A DNA stretch of 51,876 nucleotides from Sinanaerobacter chloroacetimidivorans (GTDB lineage: Bacteria; Bacillota; Clostridia; Peptostreptococcales; Anaerovoracaceae). The translations under genes and the position numbers were made by a program. A model generated the notes under the pieces. That model saw nothing but the letters and a program-made list of their open reading frames with translations. It made no database searches and was not told where the DNA came from. The DNA lies in NCBI RefSeq assembly GCF_018128545.1, contig NZ_JAGSND010000025.1, forward strand, positions 1-51,876. The letters are read 5' to 3'. Of this stretch, positions 1 through 9,153 are shown one piece after another (the stretch's first letter is position 1; each line of letters opens with the position of its first letter).

Positions 1-38
1 AGTCGGCTGACCAATTAGATTTCTCTTTAATCTAATGC

Positions 39-3000
39 TCACACACGAGCGATACTATAGAGTCCTTGCGGACGCACGTACATGCAATCGTGGTTGGTGT
101 AATAGTAAAACTCCAGCTGACTGTAGATGCCTGGCGACAAGCTGCGGCTGAAGGTGATGCCGTTGGTAGTTGTTGCGTAGTCAAGCTGATCCCACTGTCC
201 GGTCAGTACGTTATAGCCGCGAACACGTCCAAAGTCGTTGCCGCTGTGACCTGAAACAGGAGGAACAGTGAAGGTGTAATTTGTAATGGTTGCGCCCGCG
301 ATGCCCTGCTCCAGAATGACGGATTCCGGTCCGCTCAGCGTCATGCCGCCGCCTCTGTTGGGGTCGGCAATAAAGAACACGATTGCAGCCCAAGGCGATT
401 CAGCGCCGGTGGAGTCCACAGCCTTCACACGCACCACATTTTTGCCAAGAGGATAATTGGCGCTGGTCTGTGCCGGGCGGCCTTCCCATACATAGGTGAT
501 GGCGTCACCGTCAGCATCAGAGCTTGAGGCTGTGATGGTAATCGGTACGCCGGGAGCGATGCTGTTGCCGTCAGGGGTGCGGGTAATCACCGGAGTTGTG
601 GGAGCGGTGTTTGTTACTGTGAAGGTGATGGCCGTCCAATCGGAGTACAGCCCCCAGACGTCTCTTGCTCTGACATAAACGGTGCTTGTACCAACAGGAT
701 AGTAGCTGTCCGCTGTATTTCCTGAATACTCAAGCGTTACAGCGTCGCCATCAGGATCGGTAGCCGAAGCTGAGATGTTCACCAACAGCTTGCCGTTTTG
801 CGCCGTTCTGGTAACCGTTGCACTACCAGTAGGTTTGTTCGGTGCAGTATTGGTGATGGTGATGCTCTGCGAATAGGTGAATACTCTGCCTGTGCTGTCG
901 GTAGTGCTTGCGGTCAGAACATAACTGCCAGGTGCATTAATGGCAATCGCGCCGCCACTGTTTGACAAAGATCCTGAATAGTTTGCAGGAGTGCCGTCCT
1001 TTGTCAGCGACCATGTGAGGGTTCTGCCCTCCAGTCCGGATACGGACGTTAGGGATACATTGATGTTGCCGCCGATGTGGACAGAGGACGGGATGGTAAA
1101 TGGAAAACTGGCTATTGGTTTGACTGTCGCCGTGTTGGATGTGAATGTGAATTTTCTGCCGTTTACGTCCGTTGCTTCCGCAATCAGCTTCACAGCAATG
1201 GTTTTATCCGTGCTGATGGTAAGACTGCCCCCTCCTGTACCGACAGAGCCTGTGGCATATTGGGTATAGGGCTTTGCCTGGCCGCCATCCACAGAGATAA
1301 GCCAATCGATGCTCGTTCCGTTAAGCTCTGAGCCGGAGGCGGTGACGGCAATAGGGTCGCCGCTGTAGCTGAGTGCCGTGAGTCCGAGGGTCATCGACGG
1401 GATAGGATATACAGTGAAGCTTTGGCTCTTGGTGAAGGTGCGGCCGGTGACGTCTGTCAGAGTGAGCGTCAGCTCATACTGACCTTTTGCCGGGAAGGTG
1501 ATTGTACCGCCCGCTTTAGACAGGGTTCCGTTGACATAGGTTGAATATGGCTCTACGTCGCCGCTGTCCTTACTAATCGTCCAGCTTGCGGTGAGGTTCT
1601 CCAAATCAGTGCCGCTGACACTGACCGTTCCTGCTTCCCAAACGTACCAGGGCTGCGTGCTGCTGAGAGAAACAGCAGGAATGGGATAGACAGTAAAGCT
1701 GCGGCTTTCGGTGAAGGGACGGCCGTTTACATCTGTCATCGTAAGGGCCAACTGGTACTGTCCTTTTGACGGGAAGGTAATCGTGCCGCCATCCTTAACC
1801 AAGTCGCCGGAAGCGTAAGCATAATATGGCTTCGCATCGCCAGCTCCCTGCCTGACTGTCCAGCTTTCAGTAAGGTTCTCCAAATCTGCGCCGCTGACTC
1901 CGACTGTTCCGGCTTCTCCGGCGTGCCAGGTCTGCGGGATGCTTAAATTCATCGAAGGAATCGGGTAGATAGTAAAGCTCTGGCTTCGGATAAAGGTTCG
2001 ACCTGTAAGGTCTGTCATGGTTAGGGTCAGCTTATACTGCCCCTTTGTAGGGAATGTAATTGTACCGCCAGCTTTTGTGAGCGTGCCGGATGCATAATTC
2101 GAATACGGCTCAGCGCCGCCGTCATCCTTTATAACAGTCCAGTCTGCGGTGAGGTTTTCCAGATCCGTGCCGATGACGCTGACCGTTCCGGCTTCCCCAG
2201 CGTACCAAATCTGCGGCGCGCTGAGTGAAATGACCGGGATCGGATAAACCGAGGTAGAGGCACTGTAGGAGAACACTCTGCTCAGCGCGTCCGTCATGGA
2301 TGCGGTGAGAGTGTAATCCCCGACCTGCGTAAAGCATATTTTGCCGCCGTAAGGGTTCAGGCTTCCCTCCATTATGCCGGAAGGCTCAACCTGCTCGCCG
2401 TCCTTGGTAAGTGTCCACTCAACTGGCAGCACATTGTTGTTGCCGCGTGTTCTCAAGTCGATGGTGCGGTCGGTGTGAGTCGCTTCAGGAAGCTCGAAGG
2501 AAATATTAAGCACAGGCAGGACTTCAATTTTGCCGCCGTTCTCAAACAGGAACACCCGCCCCGTTTCATCGGTGATGCGGGCAATCAGCTCATAGGTTCC
2601 GGCATGCTTGAAGCGGATAGCACCGCCGGTGTTATCCAGCGTTCCGCTGACATAAGTCCCAAAATCCTGGAATCCGAAGCCGTTCTCCAACAGCCACTCG
2701 ACCTTCAGGCTGCCAAGCTCAGAGCTTTCCGGAACCACGTTGATGACGGTGTCGGTATGGGCAGTTTCCGGCAGAGTATATGAAATGCTAGGAACGGGGT
2801 ACACCTTGACCGGTGCTGTGTAGCTGTAGCTTCTGCCAGCAGGATCGGTGAAGGAGGCTCTGAGAACATACTTGCCTTTATTTATAAAGCGGATGGAGCC
2901 GCCCGCATTGGTCAGCTCGCCCTGAACCGCATCGGCAAGGTCAACAGCTTCTCCGTCCCTGGTCAGCGACCACTGGATTGCGGCGTCACCGAGGTTTTCA

Positions 3001-4631
3001 AAGCGGGCTTCCACATGGATTGTTTCATCGGTATGGGTAATCTCCGGCGCATAAAATCCGATGGAGCCTACCGGATAGATGGTGATGGTCTGGGAGGCTT
3101 CAAAGGCTCTGCCGATTTCATCAGTGAGCGTTCCGGTGAGCATATACACGCCCTTGTCCTTAAAGCGGAGCGTACCTCCCTCGTTGGCCAGCGTACCCTC
3201 GACCGCATCCGCAAGGGCGATGGCCTCACCATTTTGGGTAAGGCTCCAGTCGACATTCAGACCGTCAGCCTCCTTCAGAGTCGTCACCACATTAAGAGTT
3301 GTATCAGTGTGGGATGCAGCTGGAAGCGAAAAAGCGATTTCCGCTACAGAATAGACCTTTGAGTTTTCACTGTGAGTGAACGCCCTCCCGGTTTCATCGG
3401 TGATGGACGCTGTGAGCGTATATTCACCCTTGTTCCTGAACACAAAGGTGCCGCCTTCGTTTCCGAGCGTTCCGTCCAGAATATCAGTCGGCTGGACTGC
3501 TTCGCTGTCCTTCGTCGCCGACCACACGATATCGTGACCGTAGAGCTTTTCCAATGGGAAGGCGAGCGTTACTGATTTGTCGGTATGGGTGGTATCCGGC
3601 AGGTCAAAGCTCATGTCGATGACTGGATATACTGTAATCTGTTTGGACAGCACCGTTTCTTTTCCTCTGGCGTTTTTAGCTGTGGCGGTCAGGGTATACT
3701 GTCCGTCCTCCTTGAACTGAATGGCGCCGCCTTCCAAGCCAAGTGAACCGTTAGCAGCATCCTCCAGATCCACAGGCTGCTCAGAGCCGTCCACGGCGGT
3801 TTTGGTCAGCGACCAGGTATAGCTTTTCATATACTTCCATACTGGCATGACCTTTATCTCTCTGTCAGTATGAGCCGTTTCGGGAAGCTCAAAGCGTACC
3901 TGCGCGTCCGGATAATAATATCCGCCGCCTCCCGAACCTCCTGAACCTCCTCCCGGATTACCCGGAGTTGGTGTGGGAGTCGGAGTCGGCTGATTTTCAT
4001 CCGGATTTGTCGGAGTTGGTGTGGGCTGCTCGGTGGTACCCGGCGTTGGACTCGGAGTAGTTGTGTCCGGCTCTGTCGGCTTCGGAGTGACCTTGTCAAT
4101 CATATCCTCGGCGTCGCCCTTGGTAACAGGATCATTGGGACGGATTTTGTTGCCATCCGTATCCCCGATGATTCCGTCCTCACGGCCGATGATGACATAT
4201 CCCTTGTCATCATCCTTGATGTCCGACTGGTCATCATAACCGCTGTGCCCCTGTGTATTTTTAGCTTCCTCATCCTTATCCTCCGCTCTCACAAGCATCT
4301 TGACAATTTCCGCGCGGGTGATGGGATCGTCAGGAAGGAAGCCGTCAGGGTAATCGGCTGGATCAATGATTCCTGCATCAATCAGCGCCTCGATGTACTT
4401 TTCCGACCAATGGCCGTCGATGTCTGAGAAGCTGGGCGGCTCTTTTTCCGTATTTGTGGTATCCAGTTGCATGTCCTTTGCCATAATGGCTGCGTACTCG
4501 CCGCGTGTGATGATGTCATCCTGCCCGATAAAGCTCTCCGGATGCATGCGATATGCCGTATAAATGCCGCCGCATATCAGGAGAAGCAGAGCAAGAGTAA
4601 TAATAGCAATGCGCTTTCCTTTCTTTTTCAT
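39..4631 (-). CDS. SLH-domain surface protein with about 11 Ig-like repeats
   Basis: Predicted cell-surface protein of about 1530 aa. Residues about 8-30 form a single hydrophobic signal/anchor segment after a Lys-rich start. Residues about 40-180 resemble S-layer homology (SLH) repeats (FSDIDGHWSEKYIEAL, then DPITRAEIVKML). A Pro/Thr linker and a Gly-rich stretch (about 185-245) lead into about eleven repeats of about 90 aa. Each repeat has the pattern LPETAHTD..., W(S/T)LTKDGE, GG.I.F..KG.Y.LTA..TD..GR.F and ends in VYP(I/V). Two FnIII/PKD-like modules (ATDPDGDAVT, SSDADGDAIT) and a unique C-terminus follow. Family knowledge suggests wall attachment by SLH and an adhesin or stalk role; the ligand is unknown. 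I chose the ATG at 4631 because AGGA lies 12 bases upstream; a TTG at 4643 touches the AGGA directly. The group II intron ends only about 35 bases upstream. Confidence 0.85.
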   Translation of the reverse strand: MKKKGKRIAIITLALLLLICGGIYTAYRMHPESFIGQDDIITRGEYAAIMAKDMQLDTTNTEKEPPSFSDIDGHWSEKYIEALIDAGIIDPADYPDGFLPDDPITRAEIVKMLVRAEDKDEEAKNTQGHSGYDDQSDIKDDDKGYVIIGREDGIIGDTDGNKIRPNDPVTKGDAEDMIDKVTPKPTEPDTTTPSPTPGTTEQPTPTPTNPDENQPTPTPTPTPGNPGGGSGGSGGGGYYYPDAQVRFELPETAHTDREIKVMPVWKYMKSYTWSLTKTAVDGSEQPVDLEDAANGSLGLEGGAIQFKEDGQYTLTATAKNARGKETVLSKQITVYPVIDMSFDLPDTTHTDKSVTLAFPLEKLYGHDIVWSATKDSEAVQPTDILDGTLGNEGGTFVFRNKGEYTLTASITDETGRAFTHSENSKVYSVAEIAFSLPAASHTDTTLNVVTTLKEADGLNVDWSLTQNGEAIALADAVEGTLANEGGTLRFKDKGVYMLTGTLTDEIGRAFEASQTITIYPVGSIGFYAPEITHTDETIHVEARFENLGDAAIQWSLTRDGEAVDLADAVQGELTNAGGSIRFINKGKYVLRASFTDPAGRSYSYTAPVKVYPVPSISYTLPETAHTDTVINVVPESSELGSLKVEWLLENGFGFQDFGTYVSGTLDNTGGAIRFKHAGTYELIARITDETGRVFLFENGGKIEVLPVLNISFELPEATHTDRTIDLRTRGNNNVLPVEWTLTKDGEQVEPSGIMEGSLNPYGGKICFTQVGDYTLTASMTDALSRVFSYSASTSVYPIPVISLSAPQIWYAGEAGTVSVIGTDLENLTADWTVIKDDGGAEPYSNYASGTLTKAGGTITFPTKGQYKLTLTMTDLTGRTFIRSQSFTIYPIPSMNLSIPQTWHAGEAGTVGVSGADLENLTESWTVRQGAGDAKPYYAYASGDLVKDGGTITFPSKGQYQLALTMTDVNGRPFTESRSFTVYPIPAVSLSSTQPWYVWEAGTVSVSGTDLENLTASWTISKDSGDVEPYSTYVNGTLSKAGGTITFPAKGQYELTLTLTDVTGRTFTKSQSFTVYPIPSMTLGLTALSYSGDPIAVTASGSELNGTSIDWLISVDGGQAKPYTQYATGSVGTGGGSLTISTDKTIAVKLIAEATDVNGRKFTFTSNTATVKPIASFPFTIPSSVHIGGNINVSLTSVSGLEGRTLTWSLTKDGTPANYSGSLSNSGGAIAINAPGSYVLTASTTDSTGRVFTYSQSITITNTAPNKPTGSATVTRTAQNGKLLVNISASATDPDGDAVTLEYSGNTADSYYPVGTSTVYVRARDVWGLYSDWTAITFTVTNTAPTTPVITRTPDGNSIAPGVPITITASSSDADGDAITYVWEGRPAQTSANYPLGKNVVRVKAVDSTGAESPWAAIVFFIADPNRGGGMTLSGPESVILEQGIAGATITNYTFTVPPVSGHSGNDFGRVRGYNVLTGQWDQLDYATTTNGITFSRSLSPGIYSQLEFYYYTNHDCMYVRPQGLYSIARV

Positions 4632-4665
4632 GGGTTTTCTCAATCCTTTCTTTTAAATTTGACAA

Positions 4666-6565
4666 ATCGAGTAGGAGGGAATTGATTATTTCAATTCCCG
4701 ACCTCTCACACCACCGTACGTACCGTTCGGTATACGGCGGTTCAAATAGGAATTAATGTATTAATAAATACCTTTCGGTTATTGTCGGGAATCCTTGTTT
4801 CTTGAGCCTTTCATTGGTTAAGGCAGTTGCTAGGATTGGGCTATTGGAAATTCTCCAGTAGCCTTTTCTTGTGTTGGCATATTCCCACGCTTTATAGTTA
4901 TCAATTCCAAGCCTAACAAGGTTGTCATGCCTGGTTTTGATTCTCTTCCAGCGTTTCCAGTAACACATTCTTATCCTTCTTCTAAGCCATTCATCCAATT
5001 CCTTTGCCAGTTTGCCCATATCCGCAGTTCCAAAGTAGTTCACCCATCCAGTAATAATCTGTTTGAGTTTCGCAATCCTCTCTTTTATACCCATTGCATT
5101 GCTTCTGCCTGTAACAGCTTTCAGCTTTGTTTTGAGCTTTCTAACGGATTTGGGATGTACTCTTATTCCGGTTTCGCCCTTTTTAAGGTAGAACGAAAAT
5201 CCAAGGAATTTTAGCTTCCATGGCCTATCTACTGCGCTTTTATCCTTGTTGACTTTGAGCTTGAACTCTTCTTCAAGAAATTTCGTGATACTTGCCATTA
5301 CTCTCTCCGCTGCTTTCCTGCTTTTGACGTAAATATTACAGTCATCTGCGTAACGGCAAAATTTCAATCCCCTCTTTGTAAGCTCCTTGTCCAGTTCGTT
5401 CAGCATTATGTTGCTGAGAAGCGGAGAAATATTCCCGCCTTGTGGCGTTCCTTCCTCCGTATCAATGACCACACCATTTATCATGACTCCTGATTGCAGG
5501 TATTTCCTTATCAGTGACAGTACTCTGCCGTCTTTTATCGTTTTTGACAGAATGCGCATCAGTTTGTCATGGTTTACTGTGTCAAAGTATTTTGCAATGT
5601 CAATGTCTACAGTCCATTTGTAGCCTGCGTCTATATATTCCTTGCATTTCCTTATAGCTTGGTGTGCGTCTCTTTCCGGCCTGAATCCATAGCTGTTGTC
5701 TGAAAATTCCCTCTCATAAATTGGAGATAGAACCTGTGCAATAGCTTGCTGTATCACCCGGTCAAGCACTGTGGGTATTCCCAGTAACCTTATTCCCCCG
5801 TCAGGTTTGGGTATTTCAACCCTCCTGACAGGTTTGGGACTATACGTCCCTTCCATGATAGCCTGCTTCATTCGGTCTCCATTTTCTCTTAGAAACGGCA
5901 AAAGTTCATCTACCGTCATTCCATCAATTCCATGCTTCCCTTTGTTTGACTTGACCTTCTTAAATGCCTTGTTCATGTTGTCTCGGTCAAGAATTTTCTC
6001 AAGCAGCCCCATGGCGTACCATTTTCCATCGTTTGTTTCCTTGTCTGACATGGAAGAAATGCTCAACGCTCCTGCATTACCTTCGAGTTCCACTCTATCT
6101 TCCTGCAGGTAACCCTCTTTATGAAGTTGTCTGTTTTCACTGCATTTCCTCGTGTCCTTCAAATTCTCCAAACCTCCTACTGTTCAGTCCTTCCCAGTAT
6201 GTACATCCATGCTGGTACTATGACCTCTGCTGACTTCTCATGATAAATCTTGTTTCAACCGTGATTCAAATTTCATTTCCTCACGTCCATGAGCTATCCG
6301 CGGGTAAGCTCGCGCCCCTTCATCCCATATACCTGCTGCATTTACACCGTAAGCCTCGGATAGCATTGGACTTCGTTTTGTTCAGCAAACTCGTCCGGTT
6401 TACATATGCCTTATATGCAGTTTCTGTTCGTCAGGCCGGGACTTTGCCTCCGGCTTCCTTCAGATTCCACCTCACGATGGACACCCTTGCCCTTGGCTAA
6501 CGGTTGGTGCTATCAACCCCCGTAACGGACTTTCACCGTCAAGGTCGCGCGCATGCCGCGCGCAC
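4666..6565 (-). mobile_element. Complete group II intron (about 1.9 kb), class C-like insertion
   Basis: On the minus strand the element starts GTGCG at 6565, the group II 5' consensus. It contains a reverse transcriptase/maturase ORF and then domain V-like (GAACCGCCGTATACC... CGTACGGTGG) and domain VI-like sequence. It ends CTACTCGAT at 4666, matching the AY 3' boundary. The 5' exon is an intrinsic terminator (stem GCCGGAA/TTCCGGC plus TTTTTTA). Class IIC introns are known to insert behind terminator hairpins, so class C is inferred from the site, the size and the lack of an endonuclease domain. It looks intact and potentially active. Boundaries may be off by a few bases. Confidence 0.88.
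4753..6171 (-). CDS. ltrA: Group II intron reverse transcriptase/maturase
   Basis: Intron-encoded protein of about 472 aa that promotes splicing of its host intron RNA and retrohoming. The reverse transcriptase domain spans roughly residues 60-330, with the catalytic YADD motif in KFCRYADDCNIYVKS, the conserved EGTPQGGNISPLLSN block and YGFRPERDAHQAI. A maturase (X) domain follows (about 350-430), and the protein ends NERLKKQGFPTITERYL. No HNH endonuclease domain is present, as in class C proteins. The start is TTG; either the TTG at 6171 or one three codons later (6162) fits AGGAGG, the later one with better spacing. The frame is uninterrupted. Confidence 0.93.
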   Translation of the reverse strand: MENLKDTRKCSENRQLHKEGYLQEDRVELEGNAGALSISSMSDKETNDGKWYAMGLLEKILDRDNMNKAFKKVKSNKGKHGIDGMTVDELLPFLRENGDRMKQAIMEGTYSPKPVRRVEIPKPDGGIRLLGIPTVLDRVIQQAIAQVLSPIYEREFSDNSYGFRPERDAHQAIRKCKEYIDAGYKWTVDIDIAKYFDTVNHDKLMRILSKTIKDGRVLSLIRKYLQSGVMINGVVIDTEEGTPQGGNISPLLSNIMLNELDKELTKRGLKFCRYADDCNIYVKSRKAAERVMASITKFLEEEFKLKVNKDKSAVDRPWKLKFLGFSFYLKKGETGIRVHPKSVRKLKTKLKAVTGRSNAMGIKERIAKLKQIITGWVNYFGTADMGKLAKELDEWLRRRIRMCYWKRWKRIKTRHDNLVRLGIDNYKAWEYANTRKGYWRISNSPILATALTNERLKKQGFPTITERYLLIH

Positions 6566-6566
6566 T

Positions 6567-6601
6567 AAAAAAGCCGGAACCATTTTTTCTGTTTCCGGCT
6601 T
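6567..6601 (-). terminator. Intrinsic terminator used as intron target
   Basis: Minus-strand stem AAGCCGGAA/TTCCGGCTT with a 13-base loop and a TTTTTT tail, 17 bases after the stop of the 6618-7196 gene. The group II intron begins one base after the T tract. Confidence 0.85.
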
Positions 6602-6617
6602 CAAGTCCTTATTTGGT

Positions 6618-7196
6618 TCATAGCTTCATTTCCATGCCGCCCTGCTCCGGCTGTTCCTTTTGCAAGGCTTCCTGCAATGGGAGGACAACCTTTCCGTCAA
6701 GCATTTCAAATACGCAGAAGTCATCCCTGTCACAGATCATAACCCTGTGCTGGTAGTCCTTCTGCATTTCGATGTAGTCCTGCACCTCCTTGATGCTGCA
6801 CAGCCACACGCCGGAGGTATATCTGCCATTCGGCAAAAAACAATAGCCGCTGTACTGCGGCTCATGACTTTTCAGATCCAAGGCTTCAGTAGGACGGATT
6901 TGTGAAAGCTGTAGACGGGCATGGTCGGTAAGGATTTCCGGCTTAGCGACGCCAAGTATGTCGCTCCGGTTCCACCGAACCTGCTCTCCGTCAGCAAGGG
7001 AACCGGCAAAGACAGATCTGCCACTGGGATTTGGATTGCTGCCGAAGCCTCCGGTGCAGAAGTACATCTGATGTTTGGCGCTGCGGAATTCCTCCGACAG
7101 CGTTGAGGGACTAAGGACAATGACCTTGCCGCCTATTGGCATACCGTATCCGGTTTGTATGCAGTCCTCCTGTGTAAATAATTCTTTCTCAGTCAA
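6618..7196 (-). CDS. Conserved hypothetical protein, mobile-element accessory operon
   Basis: Protein of 192 aa that I do not recognise by function. It has no signal peptide or membrane segment and reads as a soluble alpha/beta protein. Notable segments are YFCTGGFGSNPNPSGRSVFAG near the N-terminus and CFLPNGRYTSGVWLC in the second half, followed by an acidic, Gln-rich tail. The start is TTG, with GGAG 10 bases upstream inside the preceding gene, whose stop lies one base before this start codon. It is the last gene of a seven-gene minus-strand operon and is followed at once by a terminator. The GGFGSNPNPSGR block looks like proteins I associate with Firmicutes conjugative elements; no activity can be assigned. 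Confidence 0.75.
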   Translation of the reverse strand: MTEKELFTQEDCIQTGYGMPIGGKVIVLSPSTLSEEFRSAKHQMYFCTGGFGSNPNPSGRSVFAGSLADGEQVRWNRSDILGVAKPEILTDHARLQLSQIRPTEALDLKSHEPQYSGYCFLPNGRYTSGVWLCSIKEVQDYIEMQKDYQHRVMICDRDDFCVFEMLDGKVVLPLQEALQKEQPEQGGMEMKL

Positions 7197-7197
7197 C

Positions 7198-7485
7198 TCA
7201 GATCGGCTCCTTTCTTTTCTCGATGATATCCAGCAGCCTTGCCGCTATGGATATAAGCGTATCCTCCGGCATATCACGGATGGCGGCACGGACGAACGCC
7301 TCTACCGCCTCCGGCGACTGGTCGCCGATTTCAATGAGGTCAACCTTTTTAGCGGTGACGACGCCCTTCTGGACACCAAGCCTCACAATGTCGCCATGCT
7401 CCATTTCAGCAGCGGCGCGGAGTGCCTTTGGAATCAGGACGCGGCCTTTTTCGTCAAGTATTTTGTAAATGGGCTTTGCTTTCAT
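7198..7485 (-). CDS. AbrB/MazE/SpoVT-type DNA-binding protein
   Basis: A 95-aa protein with an N-terminal swapped-hairpin AbrB-type domain (residues about 5-48: YKILDEKGRVLIPKALR, then GDIVRLGV). The pattern KGRVxIPK is typical of SpoVT/AbrB and MazE antitoxins. The C-terminal half (EAVEAFVRAAIRDM, then a Lys-rich helix) may be an oligomerisation or partner-binding tail. The ATG overlaps the upstream TGA in an ATGA arrangement, with GGAGGG in the upstream gene, so translation is coupled. Family knowledge predicts a homodimeric transcription factor or antitoxin. No toxin ORF is adjacent, so an element regulator is more likely. Confidence 0.85.
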   Translation of the reverse strand: MKAKPIYKILDEKGRVLIPKALRAAAEMEHGDIVRLGVQKGVVTAKKVDLIEIGDQSPEAVEAFVRAAIRDMPEDTLISIAARLLDIIEKRKEPI

Positions 7486-7916
7486 ACGAAGTAACCCTCC
7501 TTTCTCATAACCTCCCGAACCGTGTCGGGGTTGATGCCGAGTGTAGCGAACAGCTCGTGAAGCTCATCCGGCAGATTATCCAGAATATCCGCTTCCAATA
7601 TAACGATGGCACCCGGCGCGCAGACAATTTCCAGAGCGCTTGCTTCCGAAATCTCAGCCGCTTCCAGAAGCAAGTCGGGAAGGGTCAGGGAAATCTCCAC
7701 GCCATCTTCTTGGCAGTCACACAACGGCTCATCTGCTTCAGGCGCAATGGGGGTAAGGACAATCTGCGGACAGGTATTTTCATCCGCATCATCATCCACA
7801 GCGAGAGTGACATTCACCTCATCGCCCGGCTTTAGCCCTGCGGTGTCGAGCGCCCCTGTCTGCAGGGTGATACGACCGTGCTTATCCACGGACGTAACCA
7901 TTTTAAATAGCTTCAT
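7482..7916 (-). CDS. AbrB-like domain protein, acidic
   Basis: A 144-aa, strongly acidic protein. Its N-terminus (residues about 4-50: VTSVDKHGRITLQTGAL, then GLKPGDEVNVTL) matches the swapped-hairpin pattern of AbrB/MazE DNA-binding domains. A second segment (EASALEIVCAPGAIVI) has a similar beta pattern, and the C-terminus reads like a small helical domain (LHELFATLGINPDTVREVM). It begins with ATG after AGGAGG and overlaps the next AbrB gene by 4 bases. Two AbrB-type proteins in succession suggest a paired regulator or a heteromer; that is inference. The high Asp/Glu content is odd for a DNA-binding protein, so a protein-partner role is possible. Confidence 0.75.
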   Translation of the reverse strand: MKLFKMVTSVDKHGRITLQTGALDTAGLKPGDEVNVTLAVDDDADENTCPQIVLTPIAPEADEPLCDCQEDGVEISLTLPDLLLEAAEISEASALEIVCAPGAIVILEADILDNLPDELHELFATLGINPDTVREVMRKEGYFV

Positions 7917-7952
7917 AATGTAAATCCTCCTGAAAAATATGATTTGATTTTG

Positions 7953-8885
7953 TTATAGCGTGCCGAAAAAACCGCCTACGTCGAATAAGCCCATTTGCAA
8001 AGGTATATCCCGCATGCGCTCGCCAGTATCGTAGTTGGAGATCAGCACCTCGGCATATTCACAGCCGTTGTCATAACGTTGCGCGAGGTTGTTGATCCGG
8101 CTGACCGCTTCGATATTGAAGTCTTTATACAACTCCCGAATGAATTCGCAGTCGTTGTAGCTGACCAGCCATTTGCCCAGACAGGATGCCAAGGTATCTC
8201 GCAGGCGGTAGTGATCCTCTTTTCTGAACACCACCTCGTAGTGTCCCTCCGTTTGATAATATGGGGGGTCGCAGTAAATGAAAGCGTGTTCTCGGTCGTA
8301 CTGCTTTATCAGAGCTTCAAAGTCCTTGTTCTCAATGACTGTGTCCTTGAGCCTCCGGCTTGCCTGCCAAATGAGGTCAAAAGTTTTACGGATATCGAAT
8401 GGCTGACATCCATAACTGGTGCAGCCGCTTCCGTAACTTAATCGGATGAGCTTGTAAAAGGCTGCGGCGCGTTTCACATTGTTCATCTGCGCCTTTTCTA
8501 AAAGGATGGGCTTAATTTCTTCAAACTGAAGCTCAGTGAGATGCTTTTGCGCTATCTCCAATTCCTCATGCAGATACTCGTTTGTGAATTCCTCCTTCTC
8601 CAGAAATTTTCTCAGGACATTGAATTCGTCCCGCCCATTAAGAGGAAGAAAGCCAAGCTCTTTTAGCAAAGCCAGGGGTCTGTCACGGATACAGGTGAAC
8701 ATATTGGCAAGGTCGGAGTTAAAATCGTTATATACCTCCATGACGGTGCTTGGCCTTCGACCGAATAACACCCAGCCGCCTCCGCCAAATACCTCGATGT
8801 ACCTGCCGAATTCCTTCGGCAGCCTCTGATAAATCAGATCCCGCAGAGACTTTTTACCGCCCACCCAGCTGATGGGACTGTTCAT
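7953..8885 (-). CDS. dam: D12-class DNA adenine-N6 methyltransferase
   Basis: Dam-like enzyme of 310 aa that transfers a methyl group from S-adenosylmethionine to adenine N6. The N-terminal SAM motif is SPISWVGGKKSLRDLI and IEVFGGGGWVLF. The catalytic DPPY motif lies in FIYCDPPYYQTEGHY at about residue 215. The start at 8885 follows GGAGGTG by 5 bases; an earlier in-frame ATG at 8924 lies inside the upstream gene and lacks such a site. No restriction enzyme gene is adjacent, so it is an orphan methylase, as is common in conjugative elements, where it may give protection from host restriction (inference). Target specificity cannot be read from sequence. Confidence 0.93.
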   Translation of the reverse strand: MNSPISWVGGKKSLRDLIYQRLPKEFGRYIEVFGGGGWVLFGRRPSTVMEVYNDFNSDLANMFTCIRDRPLALLKELGFLPLNGRDEFNVLRKFLEKEEFTNEYLHEELEIAQKHLTELQFEEIKPILLEKAQMNNVKRAAAFYKLIRLSYGSGCTSYGCQPFDIRKTFDLIWQASRRLKDTVIENKDFEALIKQYDREHAFIYCDPPYYQTEGHYEVVFRKEDHYRLRDTLASCLGKWLVSYNDCEFIRELYKDFNIEAVSRINNLAQRYDNGCEYAEVLISNYDTGERMRDIPLQMGLFDVGGFFGTL

Positions 8886-8889
8886 TGCA

Positions 8890-9093
8890 TCACCTCCCTG
8901 GGCTGCGGGAGCTAATCCTTTCAACCTCGGTTCTCAGACAGGAGCCGTCAGGACTCCAGCAGATGAAGCCGACGCCGGGATATGGGCAGCCATCACATCG
9001 GGTGGTATCTTTGGGCGGGGGGACGGTAAACTTTTTAGGCAGACCGGTTTCTCCCGCATTTACTTTTGCTTCTGTGCTTAAATCATTGTTCAT
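8890..9093 (-). CDS. Small Cys-containing conserved protein
   Basis: A 67-aa soluble protein with a central Cys cluster (TRCDGCPYPGVGFICW, then DGSCLRTE) that could bind a metal or form disulfides. It starts at an ATG with AAAGGAG upstream, and its stop lies 4 bases before the methylase start, so the two are probably translated together. I do not recognise a function. The strict spacing and good ribosome site support a real gene. Confidence 0.7.
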   Translation of the reverse strand: MNNDLSTEAKVNAGETGLPKKFTVPPPKDTTRCDGCPYPGVGFICWSPDGSCLRTEVERISSRSPGR

Positions 9094-9115
9094 GGTTCAG
9101 CTCCTTTCTCGGAAA

Positions 9116-9153
9116 AACAAAAAAGGCGCTGCCTTTTTTGTAAAGACAGCGCC
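9116..9153 (-). terminator. Intrinsic terminator inside the accessory operon
   Basis: Minus-strand stem GGCGCTG/CAGCGCC followed by TTTTTTGTTTTT, between the 84-aa gene and the 67-aa gene. A second stem (TAGCGCTCTT with one mismatch, 9203-9240) lies just upstream on the same strand, giving two hairpins in tandem. The 216-bp gap 9094-9309 holds no other feature I can support. Confidence 0.7.

Noticed and set aside
1..38. Hairpin ATTAGATT/AAATCTAAT downstream of the surface-protein gene.
   Set aside because: The stem is weak and has no T tract, and the window edge prevents judging it as a terminator or element end.
7198..7916. MazEF or similar toxin-antitoxin pair from the AbrB-like proteins.
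   Set aside because: Neither neighbour shows a MazF, VapC or other toxin motif; two AbrB-like proteins adjoin instead.
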